Assembly (NCBI RefSeq): GCF_036421915.1
Contig: NZ_JAZGOM010000006.1
DNA length: 64,000 nucleotides
DNA from: Georgenia_A wangjunii
GTDB lineage: Bacteria > Actinomycetota > Actinomycetes > Actinomycetales > Actinomycetaceae
Direction: 5' to 3' (one strand)
Under the pieces are notes generated by a model. It was not told the DNA's origin. It did not search any database and worked only from the letters and a program-made list of their open reading frames with translations. The translations under genes were made by a program, and so were the position numbers. Each line of letters begins with the position of its first letter. Positions within the stretch are counted from its first letter, which is position 1. Of the stretch, positions 16,898 to 26,000 are shown in pieces.

Positions 16898-16918
16898 CCG
16901 CGGTCTTTCTCGGCCCCC
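16824..16918. repeat. 95-bp inverted-repeat element (long hairpin)
   Basis: Arms 16824-16848 and 16894-16918 are complementary at 24 of 25 positions (beginning GGGGGCCGAGAAAGAC, ending GTCTTTCTCGGCCCCC) and flank 45 bases. The second 67-bp repeat overlaps it. It sits between converging genes, so it could act as a two-way terminator, or be a small mobile palindromic element. Confidence 0.8.
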
Positions 16919-16969
16919 ACCGCCTCATCGACCCAACTCATGCCCGACCGGAGCACCGGCCGCCCTCAC

Positions 16970-18292
16970 CTACCAGCGCCGGCGGCGGCGCCCCATGGAG
17001 ACGAGCGAGCCCTGCGGGAGGACGACGTCCGGGTCGAGCGTCCGCGGCACGGAGCTGAGGAAGATCGCGAAGACCGGCGGGCGGCGCTGGGCCAGCTCGA
17101 GCCGCCCGCCGTCGGCCGCCACGAGGTCCCGCGCGAGAGCGAGACCCAGGCCGGTGCCGCCGCCGGACGTCACGTGCTTGTCGAAGATGTCGGCGGCGAG
17201 GTCGTCGGCGACACCGGGCCCCTCGTCGGCGACCTCGATGACGACGCCGTGGCCGGAGCCCGACGAGCGGGCGCGGACCGTCGTCGTCCCGGCCCCGTAC
17301 TTGAGCGAGTTCTCCAGGAGCGTGGAGAGCACCTGCGCGAGGGCACCGCGCGTCGCCAGCACGGTGAGGTCCTCGATGTCGGGCAGGTCGAGCCGGCGTC
17401 CGGCCTGGGCGAACGTCGGGGACCACTCCTCGCCCTGCTGGGCGAAGACGTCCTCGAGGCGGAGCGCCTCCGTCGTGCCGCCGCTCGCCTTGCGGGAGTT
17501 GCGCAGGAGGTCGTCGACGACGCCGACGAGCCGCTCGATGAGCTCGAGGCTGATGCGGGCCTCTTCGCGCACCTCCTCGTCCTCGCTGAGCGCCTGGATC
17601 TCCTCGAGGCGCATCGAGAGAGCGGTGAGCGGGGTGCGCAGCTGGTGGGAGGCGTCCGCCGCGAACTGGCGCTCGGCGGCGAGGCGCCCGGCCATCCGGT
17701 CCGCCGTCCGGGCGAGCTCGGCGAAGACGAGGTCGATCTCCTCGACGCCGGAGCGCGCGAGCTGGGGCCGGACCTGCCCGGAGCCGAGCTGCTCGGCGCT
17801 CGCGGCGAGGTAGATGAGTGGCGCCGCGAGGCGGCGCGCCTGGCGCCGGGCGACGAGGATGCCGACGCCGAGCGCGAGGAGCGAGGCGACGACGACGAGC
17901 GCCACCACCTGGACGCCGCGCCAGCGGACCTCGTTCGCCGGGACCTCCATCCGCACAATGGCGCCGGCCGGGGTGGTCTGGCGGGCGCGGACGACGTTCC
18001 CGTCGATCGTGGGGCCGGCCCGGAACTGCTGGCCCTGCGGGCTCTGGACGAAGATGCTCGCGGCGAGGTTCTCGTCGCCCCCGACCCACGGCTCGAGCAT
18101 CGCGTCGTCGAGCTCTTCCTCGTTCGTCAGCCGGCGCTCGACCGAGCGGGCGAGGGAGGCCGTCCGCAGCTCGAGCGTGGAGCGCTCGGCGTCCCACATC
18201 ATGAGCGCGCCGAAGACGGCGAGTGGTACCCCGAGGAGCAGCACCGCGACCGCGACGGCCGCGACCGTCATCTGTACCGCGCGACGGCGCAA
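16970..18292 (-). CDS. Sensor histidine kinase (HisKA/HATPase_c, EnvZ type)
   Basis: 440 residues: membrane helix about 10-30, extracytoplasmic sensor region about 32-125, second helix (about 127-148), HAMP-like segment, dimerisation/phosphoacceptor helix with H in DASHQLRTPLTALSMRLEEIQ (quoted in part: ASHQLRTPLTAL, near 215), then HATPase_c with N box LLENSLKYG, DEGPGV and GGGTGLGLALARDLV. It is the partner of the OmpR-type regulator upstream, whose stop lies seven bases before this TTG start. ATG 18271 is an alternative start. The stimulus is unknown. Confidence 0.9.
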   Translation of the reverse strand: MRRRAVQMTVAAVAVAVLLLGVPLAVFGALMMWDAERSTLELRTASLARSVERRLTNEEELDDAMLEPWVGGDENLAASIFVQSPQGQQFRAGPTIDGNVVRARQTTPAGAIVRMEVPANEVRWRGVQVVALVVVASLLALGVGILVARRQARRLAAPLIYLAASAEQLGSGQVRPQLARSGVEEIDLVFAELARTADRMAGRLAAERQFAADASHQLRTPLTALSMRLEEIQALSEDEEVREEARISLELIERLVGVVDDLLRNSRKASGGTTEALRLEDVFAQQGEEWSPTFAQAGRRLDLPDIEDLTVLATRGALAQVLSTLLENSLKYGAGTTTVRARSSGSGHGVVIEVADEGPGVADDLAADIFDKHVTSGGGTGLGLALARDLVAADGGRLELAQRRPPVFAIFLSSVPRTLDPDVVLPQGSLVSMGRRRRRW

Positions 18293-18299
18293 CCTCGGC

Positions 18300-18983
18300 T
18301 CAGCTCTCCCCGGTCTCGAACCGGAATCCCATGCCCCGCACGGTCGTGACGTACCGCGGGTCGTTCGCGTCGTCGCCGAGCTTGCGGCGCAGCCAGGACA
18401 CGTGCATGTCGAGCGTCTTCGTCGAGCCCGACGGGTCCGAGCCCCACACCTCGCGCATGAGTGCCTCGCGCCCGACGACGGAGCCCGCGTCCCGGATGAG
18501 GACGCGCAGGAGCTCGAACTCCTTCGCCGTCAGCTGCATCTCCCGGGTGCCCTGGAAGGCACGGTGGGCGGCGACGTCCACGCGCACGTCCTGGGCGACG
18601 AGCTCGTCCTCGTCCGTCAGCTCGCCGCCGGCGCGCCGGAGGAGGGCCCGGACGCGGGCGAGGAGCTCAGCGAGACGGAAGGGCTTCGTCACGTAGTCGT
18701 CCGCACCGGCGTCGAGCCCGACCACGAGGTCCACCTCGTCGGCGCGCGCGGTGAGGACGAGGATCGGCGTCGTCATGCCCTGGGTCCGCACCCACCGCGC
18801 GACGTCGAGGCCGTCCATGTCCGGCAGGCCGAGGTCGAGGACGATGAGGTCGACGTCGGAGGCGTTGTCGATCGCCCCCTGGCCAGTGCCGAAGGCGCTG
18901 ACGTTGTAGCCCTCACGGGTGAGAGCACGAGCCAGGGGCTCGGCGATGGCCGGGTCGTCCTCGACGAGAAGCACGTTGGTCAC
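18300..18983 (-). CDS. OmpR/PhoB-family response regulator
   Basis: 227 residues. Receiver domain: VEDD (8-11), phospho-acceptor Asp in LIVLDLGLPDMDG (near 50), Lys in DYVTKPF (near 100). A winged-helix DNA-binding domain follows, with LTAKEFELLRVLIRDAGSVVGR and LDMHVSWLRRKLGDD; the C-terminus reads VRGMGFRFE, as is typical. The GTG at 18983 is six bases after TACGAT. It is cotranscribed with the kinase gene. Target genes are unknown. Confidence 0.93.
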   Translation of the reverse strand: MTNVLLVEDDPAIAEPLARALTREGYNVSAFGTGQGAIDNASDVDLIVLDLGLPDMDGLDVARWVRTQGMTTPILVLTARADEVDLVVGLDAGADDYVTKPFRLAELLARVRALLRRAGGELTDEDELVAQDVRVDVAAHRAFQGTREMQLTAKEFELLRVLIRDAGSVVGREALMREVWGSDPSGSTKTLDMHVSWLRRKLGDDANDPRYVTTVRGMGFRFETGES

Positions 18984-18989
18984 GCGATC

Positions 18990-18995
18990 ATCGTA
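18990..18995 (-). promoter_or_regulatory. -10 element of the OmpR-type two-component operon
   Basis: TACGAT on the minus strand, six bases before GTG 18983; leaderless spacing. Confidence 0.55.
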
Positions 18996-19036
18996 AAGGC
19001 TCGCACCCAGTGGTGGGCGCGGAGCAGACCAGACTT

Positions 19037-20290
19037 TTACCTGGACGGGTGCTTCTCGAGCCGTTCGGCGGCCCGGCGGAGCTCGATCGGCGCCACCTGA
19101 CCGATTCCCGGCATCTCCGCCGGGGGGCACTGCACGAGGGTGTACCGCTCGCCCCTGGGGCCGGCCGCCAGCAGGTCCGCGCTCGCCGAGTCCATGAGGA
19201 CCGTGCCGGCGCCGGCGACGTCGACCAGACGCGAGGCGAGGTTGACTGCCGGGCCGAAGACGTCGCCCGAGCGGGAGACGACCCGGCCCCAGACGAGCGA
19301 GGCGCGCACAGGCAGGAGCTTGGGCCGCGCCGCGACGGCCTCGACGATCCCGAGCGCGACCTCCGCCGCCGTCGGGAGGTCGTCGGCGACGTAGAGGACG
19401 GCGTCGCCGATCGTCTTGACGACGCGGGCGCCGTGGGAGGTGATGACGTCCCGCGTGGCGAACTCGAAACCCTGGACGAGCTCGGTGAGCGCGTGCGAGC
19501 CGAGCTGGGCCGAGCTGCGGGTGAAGGAGACCATGTCCGCGAAACCGAGCGCGCGCGGGAGCGGGAGGCTGTCCGGGTCCCCGCCCTCGACGGGACGGTG
19601 GGCGATCTCACGCTCGATGCGGCGGGCGAGCGCCGCGACCTGGCGGCGCCACGCGTAGACGAGCTGGTCCTGCATGACCTCGCCGAGGAGCGTCATGCGG
19701 TCGAGGACGACGAACCGGGCGCTCGTGTCGTCCAGCTGGAGGCGGCGCGCGGCGTCCTCGACGAGGGCCTCGGTCTGCCACAGGGCGAGGCGGTCGGTCA
19801 TGTGGCTCTGCGCGCGGACGAGCGAGATCGCCGTCGTCTCGTCGATGACCCCGCCCTCGACGAGCGCGGCCATGTCGCGCAGGGCCTCGACGTCGCGCGG
19901 GGTGAACGTGACGGCGTCGTCGTCGACGTCCGCGAAGCCCATGGCCCGCCAGAACGTGCGCGCCGTCTCGAGGCGCACGCCGGCGCGGGCCGCGAGGTCG
20001 ACCATCGTGAGGGACGGCACACCGCCGATGAGCGCCCGCTCGTGGGCGGCGACCGTGGAGAAGCCGTTGTCCGCGGTGCCCTCGGCGGGCGGGGTGCCGT
20101 GCCGGGCCCACGGCACGGCCGGGTCGAGCGTGCGCGCACGGGGTTCGGGCGTGCGCTCAGGTGGCGAGGGCTCAGGTGCGGGTGCGGTGGCCGCGGGGGT
20201 CCCGTCCGCGGACGGCTGCGCGGGCGCACCGACGGGCGCCGTCACGTCGGTCTCGTCCGCCGTGGCCCCTGTCCCTGTCGCGCCGCTCAC
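19037..20290 (-). CDS. Class III adenylate/guanylate cyclase with N-terminal regulatory domain
   Basis: 417 residues. A Pro/Ala-rich N-terminus (about 1-65) is followed by a helical domain of the Rv1264 regulatory type, containing a MerR-like helix-turn-helix (MVDLAARAGVRLETARTFWRAMGF) quoted here only in part: DLAARAGVRLETARTFWR. The catalytic domain has the first metal Asp in GFADMVSFT, substrate Lys and second metal Asp in VKTIGDAVLY, and the transition-state Asn/Arg in FGPAVNLASRL, so it should be active. It would make cAMP (cGMP not excluded) in the cytosol. The GTG start follows TAACCT by seven bases. In Rv1264 this N-terminal domain senses pH; that is only a hint here. Confidence 0.88.
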   Translation of the reverse strand: MSGATGTGATADETDVTAPVGAPAQPSADGTPAATAPAPEPSPPERTPEPRARTLDPAVPWARHGTPPAEGTADNGFSTVAAHERALIGGVPSLTMVDLAARAGVRLETARTFWRAMGFADVDDDAVTFTPRDVEALRDMAALVEGGVIDETTAISLVRAQSHMTDRLALWQTEALVEDAARRLQLDDTSARFVVLDRMTLLGEVMQDQLVYAWRRQVAALARRIEREIAHRPVEGGDPDSLPLPRALGFADMVSFTRSSAQLGSHALTELVQGFEFATRDVITSHGARVVKTIGDAVLYVADDLPTAAEVALGIVEAVAARPKLLPVRASLVWGRVVSRSGDVFGPAVNLASRLVDVAGAGTVLMDSASADLLAAGPRGERYTLVQCPPAEMPGIGQVAPIELRRAAERLEKHPSR

Positions 20291-20297
20291 ATGGTCG

Positions 20298-20303
20298 AGG
20301 TTA
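20298..20303 (-). promoter_or_regulatory. -10 element of the cyclase gene
   Basis: TAACCT on the minus strand, seven bases before GTG 20290. Confidence 0.5.
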
Positions 20304-20364
20304 TCCCGGCCGTGTCCCTCGCCACATCGACCGTCGGTCCCGCCCCGATCACGCGGCCTCGGCC

Positions 20365-21366
20365 TCACACGGGCGGACCCGCCGTCGCGCCACGGAGGTG
20401 GACGACGTCGCCGGCGAGCACGGCGACCTCACCCGCGGCGGTCGCCACGAGAAGGTGCCCGTGGTCGTCGAGGTCCGTCCCGGTCCCGGTGACCGTGCCG
20501 CCGCCGGGAAGGTCGACGCGCACCTCCTGACCGATGCTCGCGCACGCCTCGTGGACGGCGGAGCGCACCGCTGCCGGGGGCGCGACCCCGCCCTCCCCCT
20601 CCCACGCCCGCAGGATCGCCGCGAGCTCGGCACCGATGCGCCCGAGGAGGTCCATCGGCTCGGCGACGGGCAGGCCCGCGAGCGCGAGCGACGTCGCCCA
20701 CGGCACCGGCAGGTCCGCCTGGGCCTGGGTGAGGTTGACCCCGATGCCGACGACGACGGCGGTGCGGCCGGCCCGATCCGCGCTGTCCTGCGCTCCGCCG
20801 TTCTCGTTGCGGCCCGCACCCGTGCCTGCGGCGGGGGCGACCGGGACGACCTCCGTGAGGACGCCCGCGACCTTGCGGTCGGTGCCCCAGCCGTCGAGCG
20901 GCGGGCCGGCGTCGCGGACGAGGACGTCGTTGGGCCACTTGAGGGCGACGGCCGGGCCGGTGGTCGAGGGGGCCGCTAAGCCGGGGCCGGTGGGGGCGAT
21001 GCGCTCGCCGGCCCGCCCCGGCGCGCCGGCCGCTCCGTCCCCGAGGGGAGCGGGCCGCCCGAGCACGCCGAGGTGCCGGCAGCCGCCGACGGCGCGCGCG
21101 ACCGCCAGCCCCGCCAGGAGCGTGATCCACCCGAGCTGGTCGGGCGCGACGAGGGGGCGCAGGAGGATGGAGGCGGTCAGCGCCGCGCCCGGGGGTGTCT
21201 CCCACGCCCGCCCCGACCGGCCGCGACCGGCGTCCTGGTGGTCGGCGAGCAGGGCCGAGAGGTGGGGCCACGCCTCGGGAGCCGCCGCGGCGGCACCGAC
21301 GAGGTCGGTGCTCGTCGAACCGGTGCGGGCGACGCGCTCGACCCGCGCGAAGGAGGTGGTGTCCAT
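20365..21366 (-). CDS. birA: Biotin--[acetyl-CoA-carboxylase] ligase
   Basis: 333-residue biotin protein ligase lacking the N-terminal DNA-binding domain of E. coli BirA. The biotinyl-5'-AMP loop is ADHQDAGRGRSGRAW (GRGRSGR) and the catalytic Lys is in ALKWPNDVLV; the C-terminal SH3-like domain is present. A low-complexity Gly/Ala/Pro insertion of about 40 residues precedes KWPNDV. It activates biotin and attaches it to the BCCP Lys of the acyl-CoA carboxylase alpha subunit. It is divergent from accD, the same arrangement as Rv3279c-Rv3280 in M. tuberculosis. ATG 21366 is chosen because the conserved TSFARVERVxxTGSTSTDL start follows. Confidence 0.92.
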   Translation of the reverse strand: MDTTSFARVERVARTGSTSTDLVGAAAAAPEAWPHLSALLADHQDAGRGRSGRAWETPPGAALTASILLRPLVAPDQLGWITLLAGLAVARAVGGCRHLGVLGRPAPLGDGAAGAPGRAGERIAPTGPGLAAPSTTGPAVALKWPNDVLVRDAGPPLDGWGTDRKVAGVLTEVVPVAPAAGTGAGRNENGGAQDSADRAGRTAVVVGIGVNLTQAQADLPVPWATSLALAGLPVAEPMDLLGRIGAELAAILRAWEGEGGVAPPAAVRSAVHEACASIGQEVRVDLPGGGTVTGTGTDLDDHGHLLVATAAGEVAVLAGDVVHLRGATAGPPV

Positions 21367-21420
21367 GCGCCCAGCCAACCACCGGGTCGCGGTGCGCACG
21401 GCCTGCGCCACCCCCGGACG

Positions 21421-21437
21421 TTGTGGGACCTGGACAA
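21421..21437. promoter_or_regulatory. Candidate operator before accD/birA
   Basis: TTGTGGGACCTGGACAA matches the centre of the inverted repeat before the carboxylase alpha-subunit gene (28459-28475) at 14 of 17 positions. It lies between the divergent birA and accD starts, 56 bases before the accD -10. Confidence 0.45.
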
Positions 21438-21493
21438 GGGAACCAGGCAGAACACGCCCGATGGCCGCAGCGAGAGGTGCGCGGTGCGACAAC

Positions 21494-21499
21494 TAGTCT
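21494..21499 (+). promoter_or_regulatory. -10 element of accD
   Basis: TAGTCT seven bases before GTG 21507; leaderless spacing. Confidence 0.55.
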
Positions 21500-21506
21500 C
21501 GTGGGC

Positions 21507-23129
21507 GTGACCGACGTGCCCGGCCTCGCGCCCTCCGCCCCCGCCCCTGCGACCGCACCGGCGTCCACGGCCGACAAGCTCGCCGACCTCCGTGCCCGTG
21601 ACGCGGCGCTCGAGCAGGCCGAGACGACCGCCCGGTCGAGGCAGCACCCGCGGGGCAAGAAGTCGGCCCGGGAGCGGATCGCCGGCCTCCTCGACGAGGG
21701 CAGCTTCGTCGAGCTCGACGCGTTCGCGACCCACCGGTCGACGAACTTCGGCCTCGGGGCGAAGCGGGTCGCCGGCGACGGCGTCGTCGTCGGGCACGGG
21801 ACCGTCGACGGGCGCCAGGTCTGCATCTACAGCCAGGACTTCTCCGTCTTCGGCGGGAGCCTCGGCGAGGTGCACGGGCAGAAGATCACGAAGGTCATGG
21901 ACCTGGCCCTGCGGACCGGCGTGCCGCTCATCGGCATCTCCGACGGCGGCGGTGCCCGCATCCAGGAGGGCGTCGCGGCCCTCACCCAGTTCGCGGAGAT
22001 CTTCCGGCGCAACGTCGCCGCCTCCGGCGTCATCCCCCAGATCTCGCTCATCCTCGGCCCGAGCGCCGGTGGGGCCGTGTACTCCCCCGCCCTCACCGAC
22101 TTCATCGTCATGGCCGACGGCACGTCCAACATGTTCATCACCGGCCCGGACGTCATCCGGTCCGTCACGGGCGAGGACGTCGGCTTCGAGGAGCTCGGCG
22201 GCGCCATGACGCACAACGAGCGCTCCGGCGTCGCGCACTACCTCGCCGAGGACGAGGACGACGCGCTCGACTACGTCCGGTCGCTCCTCACGTACCTGCC
22301 CTCGAACAACCTCTCCGACCCGCCGGTGTGGCACACCGACGAGGTGCCGCTCGAGACGACGGACTCCGACCTCGAGCTCGACGCGCTCGTGCCCGACTCG
22401 GACAACCAGCCGTACGACATGCGCACCGTCATCGAGCACGTCGTCGACGACGGCCAGATGCTCGAGATCCAGCCGCTGTACGCCTCGAACATCATCACGG
22501 CGTTCGCCCACGTCGAGGGCCGCCCGGTAGGCATCGTCGCCAACCAGCCGCTCCACATGGCGGGCACGCTCGACATCAACGCCTCCGAGAAGGCGGCACG
22601 GTTCGTCCGCACGTGCGACGCCTTCAACATCCCCGTCCTCACGCTCGTCGACGTGCCGGGCTTCCTGCCCGGCACGGACCAGGAGTGGAACGGGATCATC
22701 CGCCGCGGCGCGAAGCTCATCTACGCCTACGCCGAGGCGACCGTCCCGCTCGTCACCCTCATCACCCGCAAGGCCTACGGCGGCGCCTACATCGTCATGG
22801 GCTCCAAGCAGCTCGGCGCGGACGTCAACCTCGCCTGGCCGACGGCGCAGATCGCGGTCATGGGCGCGAGCGGCGCGGCGAACATCCTCCACCGCGGTGC
22901 GCTGAAGAAGGCGGCCGAGGCCGGGCTCGACGTCGACGCCGAGCGCGCCCGCCTCGTCGCCGAGTACGAGGACGCCATCGTCAACCCGTGGGACGCCGCC
23001 CAGCGCGGGTACGTCGACGCCGTCATCGCGCCGTCCGAGACGCGGGTCCAGGTCATCCGCGCGCTGCGCGCCCTGCGGACGAAGCGGGCGTCGCTGCCGG
23101 CGAAGAAGCACGGGAACATCCCGCTGTGA
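21507..23129 (+). CDS. accD: Acyl-CoA carboxylase beta (carboxyltransferase) subunit
   Basis: 540 residues, the size of actinobacterial AccD5-type subunits. Both crotonase-fold halves are present: the N-half has the oxyanion loops SDGGGARIQEGV and GPSAGGAVYSP, and the C-half has VDVPGFLPGTDQEW, TRKAYGGAYIVM and MGASGAANILHR. It transfers carboxyl from carboxybiotin to acetyl- or propionyl-CoA. The residue that sets chain-length preference cannot be assigned without alignment. GTG 21507 is chosen from the promoter spacing; GTG 21501 is also in frame. The next gene overlaps it (GTGA). Confidence 0.94.
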   Translation: MTDVPGLAPSAPAPATAPASTADKLADLRARDAALEQAETTARSRQHPRGKKSARERIAGLLDEGSFVELDAFATHRSTNFGLGAKRVAGDGVVVGHGTVDGRQVCIYSQDFSVFGGSLGEVHGQKITKVMDLALRTGVPLIGISDGGGARIQEGVAALTQFAEIFRRNVAASGVIPQISLILGPSAGGAVYSPALTDFIVMADGTSNMFITGPDVIRSVTGEDVGFEELGGAMTHNERSGVAHYLAEDEDDALDYVRSLLTYLPSNNLSDPPVWHTDEVPLETTDSDLELDALVPDSDNQPYDMRTVIEHVVDDGQMLEIQPLYASNIITAFAHVEGRPVGIVANQPLHMAGTLDINASEKAARFVRTCDAFNIPVLTLVDVPGFLPGTDQEWNGIIRRGAKLIYAYAEATVPLVTLITRKAYGGAYIVMGSKQLGADVNLAWPTAQIAVMGASGAANILHRGALKKAAEAGLDVDAERARLVAEYEDAIVNPWDAAQRGYVDAVIAPSETRVQVIRALRALRTKRASLPAKKHGNIPL

Positions 23130-23551
23130 CCGCCGGCGCGCACGGGCCGGGCCGGGCCGGAGGCGAGGCGCCCGCCTCCGACGGCCGTGCCGACGTGCCC
23201 GGCCTCGAGGAGGTCACCACCGTGCCCAGCCCCGACGAGGGCACCGACGACACAGACTGGTCGGGCGCCGGGACGGACGACGTCGTGGCCGCCGCGCTCG
23301 GCCCGGCCGGGGTGCGCGACCTGCCGGGCCACGGCGAGGTGCACACCCACACCACCGTGCGCGTGCTGCGTGGTGACCCCGACGACATCGAGCTCGCGGC
23401 CCTCGTCGCGGGGATCGTCGCGGCGCGCGGTGTCACCGCCGAGCCGGAGGTGCCCGTGGCCCGGCCGGCCCCGTGGTCCGACCACGCCCGGCCCCTGCGC
23501 CTCCCGCCCGTGCCGGGCACGGACGCCTGGCGCTGGTCGCTGCAGCGCTGA
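23126..23551 (+). CDS. accE: Acyl-CoA carboxylase epsilon subunit
   Basis: 141 residues. The first ~75 are disordered and acidic; the conserved part is TVRVLRGDPDDIELAALVAG (about 84-103) followed by a basic/Pro segment and the terminal WRWSLQR, matching AccE/PccE subunits, which activate and hold the AccA-AccD complex in actinobacteria. The GTG overlaps the accD TGA by three bases, giving coupled translation, as for accD5-accE5. Confidence 0.85.
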   Translation: MTAGAHGPGRAGGEAPASDGRADVPGLEEVTTVPSPDEGTDDTDWSGAGTDDVVAAALGPAGVRDLPGHGEVHTHTTVRVLRGDPDDIELAALVAGIVAARGVTAEPEVPVARPAPWSDHARPLRLPPVPGTDAWRWSLQR

Positions 23552-23592
23552 GCCGGCCACCCGCCACCGAGCGGGCGGGAGCGGGCGGCTAC

Positions 23593-23598
23593 TACGCT
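23593..23598 (+). promoter_or_regulatory. -10 element of the DUF885 gene
   Basis: TACGCT eight bases before GTG 23607. Confidence 0.45.
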
Positions 23599-23606
23599 CC
23601 CGTGCC

Positions 23607-25289
23607 GTGACCACACCGGAGCGCACCCCCACCCCGACCGACGCGATCGCCGAGGCGTACGTCCTGCGCCTCGCCGAGCTCGACCCGCTCGAGGCGACGA
23701 CGCTCGGCCTGCCCGGGCACGACGACGCGATGCCCGATCTCTCCCCCGCAGGCCTCGCCGCCCGCGCCGACGCCGCCAGCCAGACGCTCGCCGACCTCGC
23801 CCGGACCACGCCGACGGACGACGTCGACCGGATCACGCACGCCGCCATGACGGAGCGCCTCGGGCTCGACGTCGAGCTGCACGACGCCGGGGAGCTCGGC
23901 CGGGAGCTCAACGTCATCTCCTCCCCCGTCCAGTCCCTGCGCGAGGTCTTCGACCTCATGCCGACGGCGACGGCGGCCGACTGGCAGAACGTCGGCGCCC
24001 GTCTCGCCGCCCTCCCCGCGGCGCTCGACGGCTACCAGGAGTCGCTGCGGGCGGCCGCCGCGCGCGGGCAGGTCGCGGCCGTGCGCCAGGTCGAGGCCGC
24101 CGCCGCGCAGGCCGAGACGCTGGCCGAGGCCGAGACCTCCTTCTTCACGACCTTTACCGCCGGCGCCCGCCCCGACGGCGCGCCCGCCGGTGGCGCCCTC
24201 GCGACCTACCTCGCCGACGGGGCCGCCGCGGCACGCGAGGCCTACGCGGGGCTCGCCGGCATGCTGCGCACCGAGCTCGTCCCGCAGGCCCCGACCGAGG
24301 ATGCGGTGGGGCGCGAACGGTACGAGCTGTGGTCGCGCCACTTCCTCGGCGCCCGCGTCGACCTCGACGAGACGTACGAGTGGGGCCTCGCCGAGCTCCG
24401 CCGCATCGTGGCCGAGCAGGAGGCCCTCGCCGAGCGGCTCTACGGCCCCGGCGTGAGCGTGAGCGAGGCGATGGCGCGCCTCGACGCCGAGCCCACCCGC
24501 CAGATCCACGGCACCGACGCCCTCCGCGAGTGGATGCAGGAGACCTCGGACGAGGCGCTCTCCGCGCTGGCCGACACCCAGTTCGACATCCCGGCGCCGG
24601 TGCGTCGCCTCGAGTGCCGCATCGCCCCCACCCAGAGCGGCGGGATCTACTACACCGGGCCGAGCGCGGACTTCAGCCGTCCCGGCCGCATGTGGTGGTC
24701 GGTCCCCGCGGGCGTGACGGAGTTCGCGACGTGGCGTGAGAAGACGACCGTCTACCACGAGGGCGTCCCCGGCCACCACCTGCAGATCGGGCAGACCGCC
24801 TACCGCTCCGAGCTGCTCAACACGTGGCGGCGCCTCGCGTGCTGGGTGAGCGGGCACGGCGAGGGCTGGGCGCTCTACGCCGAGCGCCTCATGGCGGACC
24901 TCGGCTTCCTCGACGACCCGGGCGAGGCGATGGGCATGCTCGACGGGCAGCGGCTGCGCGCCGCGCGCGTCGTCCTCGACATCGGCGTCCACCTCGGCAA
25001 GCCGGCGCCCGAGGAGTGGGGCGGCGGAACGTGGGACGCCGAGAAGGCGTGGCCGTTCCTCCTCGCCAACGCGAACATGGCGGAGGGGTTCCTCGCGTTC
25101 GAGCTCGACCGGTACCTCGGGTGGCCGGGGCAGGCGCCGTCGTACAAGGTCGGCCAGCGGCTGTGGGAGGAGATCCGCGACGCCTCCCGGCGGAGCGGTG
25201 GTGCCGACTTCGACCTCCGCGCGTTCCACCGCCGGGCGCTCGACATCGGCTCGGTGGGCCTCGACGTCCTGCGGGACGCGCTCGCGTAG
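23607..25289 (+). CDS. DUF885 family protein (predicted metallopeptidase)
   Basis: 560-residue soluble protein with the DUF885 hallmarks: HEGVPGHHLQIGQ (HExxxGH-type zinc site, about 390) and HGEGWALYAERLM (about 418-430), the second giving a further Glu ligand. No signal peptide, so it is cytosolic. Members are linked to peptide or dipeptide hydrolysis, but substrates are poorly known. The GTG start follows TACGCT by eight bases. It lies between accE and maf; I see no functional reason for that position. Confidence 0.87.
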   Translation: MTTPERTPTPTDAIAEAYVLRLAELDPLEATTLGLPGHDDAMPDLSPAGLAARADAASQTLADLARTTPTDDVDRITHAAMTERLGLDVELHDAGELGRELNVISSPVQSLREVFDLMPTATAADWQNVGARLAALPAALDGYQESLRAAAARGQVAAVRQVEAAAAQAETLAEAETSFFTTFTAGARPDGAPAGGALATYLADGAAAAREAYAGLAGMLRTELVPQAPTEDAVGRERYELWSRHFLGARVDLDETYEWGLAELRRIVAEQEALAERLYGPGVSVSEAMARLDAEPTRQIHGTDALREWMQETSDEALSALADTQFDIPAPVRRLECRIAPTQSGGIYYTGPSADFSRPGRMWWSVPAGVTEFATWREKTTVYHEGVPGHHLQIGQTAYRSELLNTWRRLACWVSGHGEGWALYAERLMADLGFLDDPGEAMGMLDGQRLRAARVVLDIGVHLGKPAPEEWGGGTWDAEKAWPFLLANANMAEGFLAFELDRYLGWPGQAPSYKVGQRLWEEIRDASRRSGGADFDLRAFHRRALDIGSVGLDVLRDALA

Positions 25290-25323
25290 GTGCCTGGCGG
25301 GGGCGGGTGGTGTGCGGCAGTCG

Positions 25324-25329
25324 TAGAGT
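25324..25329 (+). promoter_or_regulatory. -10 element of maf
   Basis: TAGAGT eight bases before ATG 25338. Confidence 0.5.
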
Positions 25330-25337
25330 CCACGTCG

Positions 25338-26000
25338 ATGCGCCTCCTCCTTGCCTCCGCCTCTCCCGCCCGCCGCGCGACCTTGCGCTCGGCCGGGATC
25401 GAGCCGCTCGTCCGGGTCTCCGGCGTCGACGAGGAGGCGCTCCTCGCCGCTGCCGAGCGCGACGCCGGCGGACCGGTGCCGGCGGCCGAGCAGGTCCTCC
25501 TGCTCGCCCGCGCCAAGGCGCGTGACGTCGTGGCGGCGGGCGTCGGGCCGGACGTCGTCGTCCTCGGTTGTGACTCCATGCTCGAGCTGGACGGCGCCGT
25601 GCTCGGCAAGCCGCGCGACGCCGCCGACGCGGTCCGGCGCTGGCACGCCATGCGGGGCCGCAGCGGCGCCCTCCACACCGGGCACTGGCTGAGCCGGTCG
25701 GTCGACGGCGCCGACGGGCCGGGCCCCGCCGAGCGGGCAGAGCTCGGGGCGACGTCCACGACGGTCGTGCACTTCGCCGACGTGAGCGACGCGGAGATCG
25801 AGGCCTACGTCGCCACCGGCGAACCGCTCGCCGTCGCCGGCGCGTTCACGATCGACGGCCTGGGTGGACCGTTCGTCACGGGCACCGAGGGCGACCACCA
25901 CGGCGTCGTCGGGCTCAGCCTGCCGCTGCTGCGCGAGCTCCTCTCCGCCGTCGGCATCGCGATCACGAGCCTGTGGGACACGTCCGCACGCGACGACTGA
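25338..26000 (+). CDS. maf: Maf family nucleoside-triphosphate pyrophosphatase
   Basis: 220 residues. The N-terminal ASASPARRATLRSAGI is the Maf substrate loop (S-x-x-R-R); GCDSMLELDG supplies the catalytic Asp, and LGKPRDAADAVR, TTVVHFADVSDAEIEAYV and GAFTIDGLGG follow in order. Maf proteins hydrolyse non-canonical or pyrimidine NTPs and are linked to septum control. A Maf gene beside accD/accE is conserved in actinobacteria (Rv3282). Confidence 0.92.
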   Translation: MRLLLASASPARRATLRSAGIEPLVRVSGVDEEALLAAAERDAGGPVPAAEQVLLLARAKARDVVAAGVGPDVVVLGCDSMLELDGAVLGKPRDAADAVRRWHAMRGRSGALHTGHWLSRSVDGADGPGPAERAELGATSTTVVHFADVSDAEIEAYVATGEPLAVAGAFTIDGLGGPFVTGTEGDHHGVVGLSLPLLRELLSAVGIAITSLWDTSARDD

